NCBI RefSeq assembly: GCF_902459465.1
Contig: NC_047067.1
Coordinates: 15,202,840 to 15,266,839 of the forward strand
Direction: 5' to 3'
Source: Asterias rubens
Lineage: Eukaryota; Echinodermata; Asteroidea; Forcipulatida; Asteriidae
Length of the DNA stretch: 64,000 bases
Shown here: positions 22,691 through 33,900 of the stretch, piece after piece
How positions within the stretch are numbered: the first letter of the stretch is position 1
How the letters are laid out: every line of letters starts with the position of its first letter
The notes under the pieces: model-generated
Databases searched by the model: none
Seen by the model: the letters and a program-made list of their open reading frames with translations, nothing else
What the model was told of the DNA's origin: nothing
Made by a program: the position numbers and the translations under genes

Positions 22691-23812
22691 TTACGCTTTT
22701 GGCTCTAAATCCACGGGAATCTTTGGTCCTTCATGTTCGATATTGTCGTTGTTCTCCTGTATACCTCCACGGTTGTTGGTACAGCAGAAATATGTTGTTT
22801 TAATCTCACAATCATTCAGTCGAAAACAAAACCGCGGTATCATTTTCTTACACAATTCATCAAGTCTGTCGTGGTATGTCTTATTCATGAGGAAGTAAAT
22901 CACAGAGTTGAAGAACCCATTGGACACGAGTAGCAAGCGACTCGTGGAGAGAATTTCGTGTGGTAGTTCCACCTTGACAACCGATATGAGAAAGGCTACA
23001 CAGAAGTACGGCAACCAGCTGACAAGCACGGCAATCGTCATAACCCTTACCATTTGGAACAGTTTCAACGTCTTCTTACTGGTTGCTGCTCTGTTGGTCG
23101 AACCCGGTTGGCTTGGGGATGGGGTTGTAGCAACAATCGCCATGTTGGCACGGATACGGTCGCTTGATTTTAGTGTCCGAGTTACTATACAAGAAGTCAC
23201 AGATACGATGATGATGTCTGGTATTAAAATGACGAACAACACAAACGCGATCAGCACTGGCTCGCCCAGGAACGCAATCGTGCATGTATGCAACGCCGGT
23301 ACGTACTCATAAGAAGCAACATCAGTTAATGTAGTCACATACGCCAGAGCAATACCAACCCAGCTGACTACCACACAAGTCAATGTGACTTTCTTTGTGA
23401 CAAACCTGGAATATTTGAAAGGGTGATCAATAGCGATGTAGCGTTCAATGGCAAGGAAAGTCAGAGTAGTCCCCGATGATGTAATGAACACTTGCCCAAA
23501 ATACGCAGTCAGTTTACACGCCGTGTCTCCGTATGGCCAAGCCTCTGGCGTTACAAGAAAAGTAGCCATTGGGTAGATGGAGAAACATGATATAATACCA
23601 GTTCCAAAATCAGCAATTGCGAGAGATATCAGGATTATTCCGTGACCATTCCGGAAGGATGGAGTCAACAAAAAGACAAATAAGTTCCCAAAATTTCCAA
23701 TCAAGATGAGAAACGTTATTGCGATGACAAACATGAGATCCATGTAGCATAGTGTCGGGTACCGACAGAGGTTCAGACATGAAGAATTACCATCACATGT
23801 CAAGTCATCCAT
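22691..23812 (-). CDS. orphan class A GPCR, receptor A, unit 2 (intact)
   Basis: Intronless 373-residue rhodopsin-like receptor from ATG 23812 to the stop at 22691. Landmarks are the sequon Asn9, Asn40 in GNFGN (TM1), Asp68 in AIADFG (TM2), Cys99 (TM3) and Cys177 (ECL2), Glu-Arg-Tyr 123-125, Trp151 (TM4), Pro198 (TM5), SWLP 265-268 (TM6) and NSVIY 302-306 in TM7 (Ser replaces the Pro of NPxxY). The third loop carries a Ser/Thr/Pro-rich segment (about 229-245) and the tail is Cys- and acid-containing. Asp129 replaces the Val present in unit 1 and in every other receptor of the cluster (IAIVHP/IAVVHP), a charged residue at the inner end of TM3. It is plasma-membrane, probably G-protein-coupled; ligand unknown. 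It faces receptor B in opposite orientation with about 2.9 kb between their start codons. Confidence 0.9.
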   Translation of the reverse strand: MDDLTCDGNSSCLNLCRYPTLCYMDLMFVIAITFLILIGNFGNLFVFLLTPSFRNGHGIILISLAIADFGTGIISCFSIYPMATFLVTPEAWPYGDTACKLTAYFGQVFITSSGTTLTFLAIERYIAIDHPFKYSRFVTKKVTLTCVVVSWVGIALAYVTTLTDVASYEYVPALHTCTIAFLGEPVLIAFVLFVILIPDIIIVSVTSCIVTRTLKSSDRIRANMAIVATTPSPSQPGSTNRAATSKKTLKLFQMVRVMTIAVLVSWLPYFCVAFLISVVKVELPHEILSTSRLLLVSNGFFNSVIYFLMNKTYHDRLDELCKKMIPRFCFRLNDCEIKTTYFCCTNNRGGIQENNDNIEHEGPKIPVDLEPKA

Positions 23813-24326
23813 TTTGTATTTTAAACCACTTACTGGCGGATCACACAGTGCCCTTGCAGTGCTAACTTATTACCTTTTAATGGTGTTGTAATTTGAAAGT
23901 TTGTTGAGGCACAACCCATGCAGTTTTTGGTCGAAACCAATCAGGAAGTAAAATTTGAACTCACCTTTCAACAGTTTCAGTTTTCAACGACCTTCAAACA
24001 GCCACGGGGTCATATGACGTAGACAACGCTATTGTGTTTTTGCTTCAAGTGGTGACAAACACAGGCACTCTAGTAATAAAGTGTTTGTTAATATACACAT
24101 GCTTTGGAGCATGGTCACAGTGACCTGAAAATATTGACGATTATGTTTGTTTATTTGAGCATTTAATACAGTTATTCGACGTGTTTAATCATAATGTGAA
24201 CAACCATGGAGGTAGATGGAACAACAGTGTGTAAATAACTTGATTCATAGCGATCCGTGTTTTTACTCGGACCAACATTTAAATAGTTCCATTTGTTTAC
24301 CTTTTCCTGCTGGCTAATCATTACCT
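23813..24326. other. upstream region of receptor A, unit 2
   Basis: Presumed 5' flank of receptor A. No exon or clear promoter motif recognised. Confidence 0.4.
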
Positions 24327-24711
24327 TTAAAGGCAGTGGACACTATTGGTAATTGTCAAAGACTAGCCTTCACAGTTGATGTATCTCAACATATGCATAA
24401 AATAACAAACCTGTGAAAATTTGAGCCCAATCGGTCATCGAACTTGCGAGATAATAATGAAAGAAAAACCACCCTTGTCACACGAAGTTGTGTGCGTTTA
24501 GATGGTTGATTTCGAGGCCTCAAGTTCTAAACCTGAGGTCTCGAATTCAAATTCGTGGAAAATTACTTCTTTCTCGAAAACTATGGCACTTCAGAGGGAG
24601 CCGTTTCTCACAATGTTTTAAACTATCAACCTCTCCCATTACTCGTCACCAAGAAAGGTTTTATGCTAATAAATAATTTGAGTAATTACCAATAGTGTCC
24701 ACTGCCTTTAA
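24327..24711. mobile_element. TTAA-flanked MITE, unit 2 copy
   Basis: Copy of 16151-16535, with perfect ends and the internal hairpin. Confidence 0.9.
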
Positions 24712-25206
24712 GAAGACTGATACTAGCATTTTCATCCAAATAAGGTGATCTTAATTTAGACTTTAGATTATAAGGTGTTCCACTGAACTTAATAAGGGCT
24801 GTTTTTTTTTTTGCTTCATGCTATGCACACCAATCGTAGTATATTGAAACAGTAGAGACGGGGAGAAGCTTGCCCCTAATATGGTGTAATCGACGTCATG
24901 GCGTCGCCCGATAAATACAATATCGGCATTGCACATTTTGATCATTTGCAGAATCAAGGTCCCCGCCTACATTACATGCTAAGTGTGCACCCAACTATAG
25001 GGAGAAAACAGAGCGGCTATCCCCTCAGCTTCGCTTCGGTCTTCTTCATGGTTTTGACATCACCGTGGGCCTATAATTATACCCCTCATAGCGGTCAATA
25101 TTTCCATATAAGTGGGGTGCACTCTTCAGGCTAAGACTCTTGGAGAACATGGGGTTGTTCAAGTATACATGAATGAGGGCGTTTTAGCTTCATCCGTAAA
25201 TGTAGC

Positions 25207-25344
25207 AATGGACCTTTTCACAACCAATCGCGCAAACGCTAACTGTTGAACGAGGAACATGCTAGTCTAGCTAGCGATCAAGCTAGCATGCACCTCATTA
25301 CACGCCTACGTGGGCATACCCAGTTTATTGCAATAAGGTCCATT
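25207..25344. mobile_element. palindromic MITE, unit 2 copy
   Basis: Copy of 17033-17170. Confidence 0.65.
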
Positions 25345-25559
25345 ACATAGCTAACCACAGTGGCTAAAATATTGGTTGTTTTTTAAATTATCTTCAGTCG
25401 TAAATTGTTTTCTCTTTCTTTGTTATTTAACTATTTTTTTAAATAAGTTTGTGGACTGATGTTTCGACTCTTGCAGTCTTCCTCGAAGACTATTGGCAAC
25501 ACAACATACATCAAAAGTTAATGCCTATCTACTAGTGTAACAGAATACGTCAATGATGT

Positions 25560-25922
25560 TTAAAGGCAATTAACACTATTGGTAATTACTCACAAATAAT
25601 TGTTAGCACTAAATATTTACTTGGTAAAGAGCAATGTAGAGCTGTTGATAGTATAAAACATTGTGAGAAACGGCTCCCTCTAGTAACGTAGTTTTTGAGA
25701 ATGAGGTATTAACTTATCACGAAAATATTTGACTTGAATCTCGAATTCAAGAAATCTGACAAAACTTGTGTAGCGACATTGGTATTTTTTATTCCATTAT
25801 TCTCTCGAAACTTCGTCGATTAAATTGAGTCGAAGTTTTCAAGACTTTGTTATTTCCTGCATATTTTTTTGGAATGAGAATATTGGTCTTTGGCAATTAC
25901 CAAACGTGTCCAGTGTCTTTAA
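25560..25922. mobile_element. TTAA-flanked MITE, unit 2 copy
   Basis: Copy of 17396-17748. Confidence 0.8.
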
Positions 25923-26462
25923 TTAAGTTGAAATAAGGGGCGTATAAAAGTGCCCATAGAAAAGCAAGGGATGAACGTTGAAGGAAACTTGATACAAAAC
26001 AATAAACACTGAAATACCAGGATCAGTCTCAGACTTGTCCCCAGGGCAGGTGATGGATTGTATGTATACACGTGTATGTCAGAATTAAATGCAAATCCCA
26101 AGAACCTCGAAAGCCAGGTGATTGATGCGAAGTCAAAGATGATTGTGGACGACGGCTCAACGGCAGAACGCTGGCGTAATTCACAAGTGTGGTATGAGAT
26201 GTTCAGGCAGGGTCTCTACTGAGCCTGACCTGATAGTTAACGTCTTTTCTTGTGATGAAGGCTACGATTCTGATTACATAATTGGTTGTCTCGTTTTGTA
26301 TTTATTGGATGTGCTAATTAAAGCTCCATTAGCAGAGTCCTTCAAAGAAGAACATTCATTGCAGCCAGACATTTATGAGGTCTGTGTAAATGTCTTGTAT
26401 TTGCAAAGTGCTCTCTGGAGGGTGATGCCGTGGAAACAGCTTCAAAATGAGTAGGATTTGAA

Positions 26463-26594
26463 ACATTGCAGTGTGAAAATTGTAGTAAGGTTTGCAGTAA
26501 CACGTAGCGATAATATCTAATTGAGCTGGGTGGTTCAAAAGAACCGTATGTTTCAACGCAACGTTTCGAGCTATGCTCTGATCGACTTCTGGAT
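26463..26594. repeat. half of a dispersed palindromic repeat, unit 2 copy
   Basis: Copy of 18289-18420, upstream of receptor B. Confidence 0.65.
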
Positions 26595-26688
26595 AGGGCT
26601 GTACTCTGACGATGCATGCTGCTTAATTCAGTACCGGTGGTGCGGGTTGGCTTGCTGATGCACGAAGGCGGGAAATAATGGCTTGAAA

Positions 26689-27792
26689 ATGGATTCTCAG
26701 ACGGAAAAGAACATGACATTTGAAGCTACAAATACAACAATTCTAGCGTGTGGATTGACCGGATTCAAACCGTTCTCTGGATCAACAGGGCAACTGATTA
26801 CAGTAATCGCCACAACTGTCTTCATTTTGGCGGGAAATGCAATCAATTTGGCCATTTTGGGTACAACTAAGTCACTCCGCACTGCGCATGGTTATCTCCT
26901 GTCAGCACTTGCCATTGGTGGATTCATAGTTGGATGTAATGCTACACTATCCATCTACCCAGTTGTGACAAAATGCTGGTTGTACGGGACCATCATTTGC
27001 CAGTTATCTGCATATTTATTCGAATTCTGTATGGTTTTCAATCTCTTTATCGTGGTTCTACTGAGTGGAGAGAGGTACATTGCCATTGTACATCCATTGA
27101 AATACAGAGTACTCATCACTAAAACTAAGACCAAGATCGCCATTGGTGTCAGCACGATGATTTCTTGTGTGTTTCTAACCATACTCGCAGTAACACAGCC
27201 AGAATTCAAGTACAAACCACGCCAATACGTTTGTCGCCGTACTAAAAATGATGACATTCGTGGGGCATTTATGGCTCTATCGTCCATATTGTTGATTTTC
27301 AGCTTTGCCGTGGTGAGTTATACCTCCGTTACAATGTTAAGGGCAGTGGTGCGACGGTCAAATGAAAGCAAACGTTTATTTGAGGGCGTGCACGCATCAC
27401 ATCTACAATCTAACGCGTCCATGGTGTCCGCACAAAACTCTCGCATCTTCAAAGTAACTGTGCTCATAGCAACTACGTTCTACATCTCATGGATACCAGC
27501 TATCGTCGGTGCCATGTTGAATGTTGCAGATCCAAACATTTTGGAAAGTTCACCAATCTTTGAATTCGCTGCACAGTGGCTGCTCATCTCAAACACGCTC
27601 TTCAATACATTGATTTACTTTTTCATGTTGAAGCTCTTCCGTGTCCGCGCCAAGGAGATCTCTGCACAGCTGTGTTGTTGTCTGTGTTTTGTCGTGAAGG
27701 GAATAAGGAGGGCAGATCCGAGCACAAACTCTGACAGTAGACTAGCTATCGAACTTACCGTTTTCCAAAAAGGTACCACATCTAATGTATAG
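26689..27792 (+). CDS. orphan class A GPCR, receptor B, unit 2
   Basis: Second copy of the 367-residue receptor at 18515-19618. By eye the proteins differ at one residue only: position 17 is Thr here and Pro in unit 1 (ACA versus CCA). With Thr, Asn15 becomes an N-T-T glycosylation sequon that unit 1 lacks. A synonymous GGT/GGC difference lies near the C-terminus. All landmarks are as in unit 1: ERY, SWIP, NTLIY, Gly in place of the TM2 Asp, no TM4 Trp, and a cysteine cluster after TM7. The frame is open throughout, so the product is probably functional if expressed. The chemosensory role is inference and the ligand is unknown. Confidence 0.88.
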   Translation: MDSQTEKNMTFEATNTTILACGLTGFKPFSGSTGQLITVIATTVFILAGNAINLAILGTTKSLRTAHGYLLSALAIGGFIVGCNATLSIYPVVTKCWLYGTIICQLSAYLFEFCMVFNLFIVVLLSGERYIAIVHPLKYRVLITKTKTKIAIGVSTMISCVFLTILAVTQPEFKYKPRQYVCRRTKNDDIRGAFMALSSILLIFSFAVVSYTSVTMLRAVVRRSNESKRLFEGVHASHLQSNASMVSAQNSRIFKVTVLIATTFYISWIPAIVGAMLNVADPNILESSPIFEFAAQWLLISNTLFNTLIYFFMLKLFRVRAKEISAQLCCCLCFVVKGIRRADPSTNSDSRLAIELTVFQKGTTSNV

Positions 27793-27924
27793 TATTGATA
27801 TATTGCTGGTGACCTGTCTTAAAAAGAGTTTGCTCCAAGACAATGTGACACTAAAAACTGGCGTCTCGATTGACTTTCTTCAATTTTTTTTTCTCGTAAT
27901 ATTCCTCAACTCGGTCTTATTTTG

Positions 27925-28266
27925 TTAAAGGCAGTGGACACTATTGGTAATTACTCAAAATAATTATTAGTATATTGGTGACGAGTAAACGGCTCCCTCT
28001 GAAGTGCCACAGTTTTTGAGAAAGAAGTAATTTTCCACGAATTTGATTTCGAGACCTCAGATTTAGAACTTGAGGTCTCGAAATCAACCATCTAAACGCA
28101 CACAACTTCGTGTGACAGGGGTGTTTTTTCTTTCATTGTTATCTCGCGAGTTCGATGACCGATTGAGCTCAAATTTTCACAGGTTTGTTATTTTATGCAT
28201 ATGTTGAGATACACCAACTGTGAAGGCTAGTCTTTGATAATTACCATTAGTGTCCACTGCCTTTAA
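27925..28266. mobile_element. TTAA-flanked MITE, unit 2 copy
   Basis: Copy of 19751-20092. Confidence 0.88.
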
Positions 28267-28352
28267 AGGCAATTCCTATTTGATGATTTATTTTGTCAAA
28301 TAAGCCATTTGCAAGTTAGATATGAATAGTGTCTGGTACAATGGCTTGCTTT

Positions 28353-28406
28353 GATCCGGAGAAGCTCGGTGTTAAATTATTCCTCAACACCGAGATTCTC
28401 CGGATT
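28353..28406. repeat. hairpin, unit 2 copy
   Basis: Copy of 20157-20210. Confidence 0.7.
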
Positions 28407-28972
28407 AAAGTGTAGCGTGAAGGGACTTTAGTCACAATGTACCGTTTACATTTAGATGTCAAATGGTTCGGGCAAGCTTGCGTAACAACCTCCAGATGAG
28501 CAGAACCTGGTAACATTGTGACATACACATCCATTCAGAATCATGTAGAGTTTTCACTGTCTCTTACGCACCTAGGCAAAAGCTTGCCCTAATGCCCTAA
28601 TCATGTGACAATGGCAAATGTCTCGATAGTCAATTCAATTTTAGTGGTAACTTGTCATCAAGCACGTCATTGTAACAGACAACATTATAATTTAACACAC
28701 AAAATAATTACTTATTGGTTGACTTGGTGTATTTATGTGGAAAATAGGAGTGGAGGCTCATATTGAATCTAATCTGCTGTTTTTAAATACTATATTTCTT
28801 ATGCCGTTCCTTTCATTACATTCATTCAAATGTATATTTATTTCAAAAAATACTTAATGGCCTGACGTTTCGACCTTATCAGAGTCTTTCTCGAAGGCTA
28901 TTTATTTCCTTACTTCATGAAAACAGAGCGCAAACACTTTTTTTAAAAGAACAACCAATAAACAAAGCTATT

Positions 28973-29349
28973 TAAAGGGAAGGTACAAGTTTGGTAATTA
29001 CTCAAAACAAATATTAACTTAAAAACTTACTTGGTATAACGAGCATTGGAGAGCTGTTGGTGAGTATAAAACATTGTGAGAAACGGCTCCCTCTGAAGTA
29101 GCATGGATTTTGAGAAAGAGGTAATTTCTCACTAAAATAATAAAAGACTTCTAGCTAGAAGTCTTTTATTCCTATCTACAAGCACAAAAATTCGCCCAAC
29201 GAGGGTGTTCTTTCTCTCATCATTTTCTCGCAACTTCGATGGCCAATTTAGCTAAAATTGTCACAGGCTTGTTATTTTATGCTTATCTTGGTATACACCA
29301 AGTGAGAAAACTGGTCTTTAACAATTACCAACAGTGTACCTTCCCTAAT
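28973..29349. mobile_element. MITE, GGAAGGTAC end-type
   Basis: TTAAAGGGAAGGTACAAG at the left and AGTGTACCTTCCCTAA at the right. The centre carries AAAGACTTCTAGCTAGAAGTC, a palindrome replacing the GAGACCTC hairpin of the other end-type (written here only to its arm length). Confidence 0.85.
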
Positions 29350-29683
29350 AATGAGGCAGAGAAAAATAAATAAACTAATAATCTACAGAAAGATCAAGTC
29401 CGACTGATCATAGTTTTGCTTATAAGATTCACCTGCAATATATTGATCAAAGGAATTGGCTGAAGTTAAAAAACACTGTTAACATTACCAATGGGTCTTT
29501 GAAATCAAGTCTCCTCAAATCAAAGTGCGCCCACTTGTGACAGGATTTGTCATTACGAGCCTACTGTTGACTATACAGGAATCTGTATCTGGGTGTTTGT
29601 TTGAATGTTTTAAAGGATCTTTAAAATTTGTACACACCATAAGTCACAAATTGAATTGCAAATAGTATTTTCGCCATGATGAA

Positions 29684-29735
29684 ATGGTAAGACTGACTTG
29701 CATTCGAAGGTTGTGGGTTCGAATCCCCAAGCTAA
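29684..29735 (+). repeat. tRNA-like SINE head
   Basis: GAAATGGTAAGACTGAC followed by GTGGGTTCGAATCCCC resembles degenerate box A and box B of a tRNA-derived SINE. The stems of a real tRNA cannot be completed. Confidence 0.45.
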
Positions 29736-30844
29736 CCGCTGATTTCACAATGGTTAGAATAAGTATTGTCGTAGTTATTTAATCACAGTTTATATATCTA
29801 TTCATAATCACACAGGGTCTACATTAAATACAAGATTTCGTTTTACCCAAAATACAGCCTTTGTGTAACTTTTTTCTTTTTTTTCATTTTTGAAACGCGC
29901 TAGACTTTTAGCGTCTATAACTGGCAGTTCTTATAGCAACTTCCTTAGCAACAGTCGTATGCGTAGCCGTAGCATGTAGTTGCCAATTCTGACACGGCCA
30001 TAGACATGGCGGTAAGGTATAGACGGAAGTATACTCCAGATTTATATAGTTTCAAGTTATCTTTTAGTAACGCGATAACAACAAACAGTTCATTGTTAAT
30101 CATTAAATTGATGAATACAATTAACATTTGAACAATTCAAATATTCCACCGAATTGTACACCCATCACTTTATTCCATAGGGCATAGACCTTGAAATAAC
30201 TGCCAAACGACAAATGAAATGCTTTTTTTGAGAGAACGAGAAACATCTGTGTCAAATGGCAGCGCTTTCATGTCAAACACAAACAGATTTGCAGCGACGG
30301 CTTTTTATAGTAAAATTTCCATGAAGCAGATTGCATGTGGCTATAACCGTTACTACACTAACAGATCGACCACCTTGCGAACGGCTGGACGTTTTGTTTC
30401 AATTTGCAGACAATTCTCTTTAAGTTATAAGAGCAGACCCATAAAACAAAGGAAACTTATTGTGTCACACCCAGCCGGCTATGTATACAAAGGAAGTATG
30501 CATGGACGAGCAGCATACGTCGCCATCATTCATTACAAAACATAACAAATTGCCCCATTCCGGAAAGAAAGGGTAATTGTTTTTGCTTCATTTGCTAATT
30601 TGCCCGTCAAAGCGAACACACCCATGTCTTTACAGCCCAATAAGTAATAGAAGTAACATTTCTGATGTAATTAATTAATAAGTGACGGGATAGTGTAACG
30701 ATGACGTCAACACTCATATCGCTTCGCTGGTGATCAGCGAAAGTTGAATAAACGAGGAGTGTATGCCATAATGATATTTCATCTGGTATCTCATGCCAGG
30801 ATAAGTTCATTGGTCAACGCAAGTGGGCGTTTCTTAAAATAACT

Positions 30845-30852
30845 TGATAAAA
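30845..30852 (+). promoter_or_regulatory. possible TATA-like box of the Kunitz gene
   Basis: GATAAAAG lies 121 bp before the ATG, which would give a 5' leader of roughly 90 bases. Suggested by position only. Confidence 0.2.
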
Positions 30853-30972
30853 GCTTCGACCTTGCCTGGATCCGTTTTACTTGTGGTTATTTCTAGCTCT
30901 AGAGAGAACAAGTTACAATTTGGTATCTAATAAGTTCGTGTTTTTCTGTGCTACCGTTATAAAGACTTTAAA

Positions 30973-33900
30973 ATGGCAACGTACGTGATTTTGGGAGTTA
31001 TGGTCATGGTAATGTGTGTCAATGGAGGCAGTGACCGCTACGTTAAAGGTAGGTACAGTTATATTAATAATGGTGGCTTCCTATAATTAAATAGCGCGCA
31101 TATCCGTCAACATTCGGTATTTTCCTGTAAGGTATGTGGGACTACATTTGAAATATGAGGCCTTTACTCCTTATACATAGCACCATGTAATGGTTTGCAA
31201 GGTGCTGTGGCGCAATAAACTGTCAATCAAACCAGGAACACCGGGGCGAACACCCTCTCTTTTCGACAAGTGCACTTGGTTATTTTACGTGCGTTACACA
31301 ACACACGGGACCAACGGCTATACGTCCCCCCACCCGAAGGACGAAGCATCGATGGGTGTCTTTCTTTAGGACACAAGTGTCACGACTGGGACTCGAACCA
31401 ACTCTGCGGACCAGAAACACCAGAGTTTGAGTCCGGTGCTCTTAACCGCTAGGCCAGGACACGCCAAGGAGAATAAATCAGTGTTTTCCCCAAAAATAAT
31501 TACAAAGCTAATATAAAATCAAATAAAACGTAAAGTTTATTAGATTGCACGCCTATACCGTCTCATTTCGAAAGTAAAAATGTATATTTTGATAGAGGAA
31601 TGTGTACAAAACAAACTCTGCGAAAGCTGATCAGCTTTTCATTACGTTTGATTATCGTAGTGATTGTTGGGAAGATTTGTTTCGTCCCTGTGGTGAAATC
31701 GATAAGAGTCCGGTGGTCCATTCTAGATTTTTCTTGAATTTACAGTTTTTTCTGGAAAGCCACAATGTCACATTATATGATACTCTGTGCTCCTGCATAA
31801 GTGTGATGTTTCACAAAGGTGATATTGTTTTTACCATAGCAGAAGAGTTATAGTGAGAAAGATATTGGGTATTTATATTAGAAAATATGGAACTTTCAAG
31901 AATAATTCGCCTCTCATAACTTTCCTGGTTCAAAATCCGGCTAAGGTTATGAGTATAAGATCGAGTGTTTATTCTATTCTATGCTATGAGAGTTTTCCCC
32001 AGGCCCGCCAGTTTTTCCTCCTTCCGGAAATAACAAACACTTTCGATATATTACGGATGTGGTAATTGCAATGGGTCGGTGTGGCTTGCTGCCATACGAC
32101 AGCCCTGCTGCGAACGCATTTCACAGGGTGCTGAAGTATAGTATCGCCACAGTTGCTTGAAAAAACCCATACATGTACGTCCCGTTTATAGTTATTTCCT
32201 TGGTTTAGTTAAGAAAGATTTGATTGATGTTTTATAGTCAATTCAGTCAGTGTCTTATTCTAATGTCAAACCTAGGCCCATCAAGTCCATGATTGCATCA
32301 AGGATTCAGACGGGACTGTAATAATAGGCCTACTCTTATGGCAAAACGATAACAAAAGCAAAATAATTATATATGTTTGAAAAACAAAACAACTCACCAG
32401 CTGAAAGTGTGCATATTTGGTAATAGTTATCATTTCATATAACCTTCTCTATGGTAAAATGAAAATGAAGGCAGCTTGTGAAATAAGTTTACAAAAATCT
32501 ACTATCACAAAACGTTGTTTTAAGCGAGACCTAAAACGACCATTACACAAACAGACACTGTAAAAAAGTGTCGAAAGCGCCTCTGGCGTTCAACCCAAAA
32601 ATGCCAGTTTTGATCCCAAGTATGTCAACTCCCTGACCCCCTGTCATTCTTTGTTGAAAAGAGTCGAGAAACACTCAGATAAATAACTTTGACAACAATC
32701 GCTTTACAAAAATCAAAATTTTCCTGTGCTATCACAAAAAATCTTTAAAGAAGTTGTACTGAAACATATATAGTTCTGAAAAGTTCTTAACAATATATTT
32801 TTGTTATCGTACATTTTGACAGTAGTTTAATATTTCGAGCGTGTCGATAGTACATTTTGGGCCATGTGCAGTTTGAAATCGTTTGATTCTTTTGTATACA
32901 TTTTAAATAATTGTAGTAAGAAAGTTTCCTAAAATAGTCAGAGAATGGTCAGAGAAACACTGTCCATTCCACCTTGTACAACAACATACAATCTTATTAT
33001 GAAACATTTATTTTTGATTATTTAAATGAGCATTTTATAATTAAGGTAAATTCTCCGAAAGCAATGGTTGTAAGCCTCCTGCGAAATGATTTTGTTTGAA
33101 GTGCCCCCGTTGAGTAGAAATCAATTATGTAAACGAAATTCAATCTCAAATGATCGCCTTCAGGCGATTTGTTGAGATTCAAATGTCCATGGTGTCCGTT
33201 TGTGAATACTGCGGTCAGAGATGCGGTTGGTACCCGCTGGCACCTTGCAAACTATTTTTTTATGAAAATACCTTGATGAGTTATTGGCTGTTTTCTTAAC
33301 AAAGGCACTGTATTCAACTGAAACTTTCACATGTGAATTGTATTGTATTGTATTTGTGTTGATGATTTGGCCTGTACATGAACATTATGTTGACAAAAAC
33401 CACTTAAAGGGAAGGTACACGTTTGGTAATTGTCAAAGACTTGGTGTACTTGGTGTATCCCAACATAAGCATAAAATAACAAACCTATGAAAATTTGGGC
33501 TAAATTAGTCATCGAAGTTGTGAGAAAATTGTTTGAGAAAAAACACCCTTGTTGACGAATTTGTGTGCTTACAGAAAGGAATAACAGACTTCTGGCTAGA
33601 AGTCTTTTATTATTTTAGTGAGAAATTACCTCTTTCTCAAAATCTATGCTACTTCAGAGGGAGTCGTTTCCCACAATGCGTTGTACTATCAACAGCTCTC
33701 CAATGCTCATTACCATGGAAGTTTGAGTAATTACCAAACGTGTACCTTCCCTTTAATGATACACCTTTCAAGTTAAAACAAATAAATAAATAAATAAACC
33801 AGCATCGGTCAAATAAAACTAAACACATTTTAACAGCACTCTAGTTTGACCCAAAAAACATAAACAAAATCCGGTGCAATGAAAATTCCAGAAATACTAC

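Larger units (their letters stand above)
20534..28729. repeat. 8.20-kb direct tandem duplication, unit 2
   Basis: Starts at ATAAAAGAGTAG directly after ...TTGACTTGGTG of unit 1 and ends at the same ...TTGACTTGGTG (28729) before unique sequence TATTTATGTGG. It carries the same elements as unit 1 in the same order. The first 2.3 kb show no difference that I can see. Most of the roughly 30 differences fall between about 22.8 and 26.6 kb, and a 22-base insertion near 28302-28324 accounts for most of the length difference. There is no microhomology at the joint. Confidence 0.92.
28730..30844. other. intergenic between receptor cluster and Kunitz gene
   Basis: Contains the MITE at 28973-29349, a TCGAAACGTCAGG-type repeat end on the minus strand near 28861-28905 and a tRNA-like SINE head near 29684-29735. 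The 108-codon frame at 30219-30545 has no recognisable domain and is not supported as a gene. Confidence 0.5.

Noticed and set aside
22908-23312. 134-codon plus frame across receptor A
   Set aside because: Antisense shadow of the minus-strand receptor; its reading reflects complementary codons.
30219-30545. 108-codon plus frame upstream of the Kunitz gene
   Set aside because: No domain, signal peptide or splice context; composition typical of chance frames.
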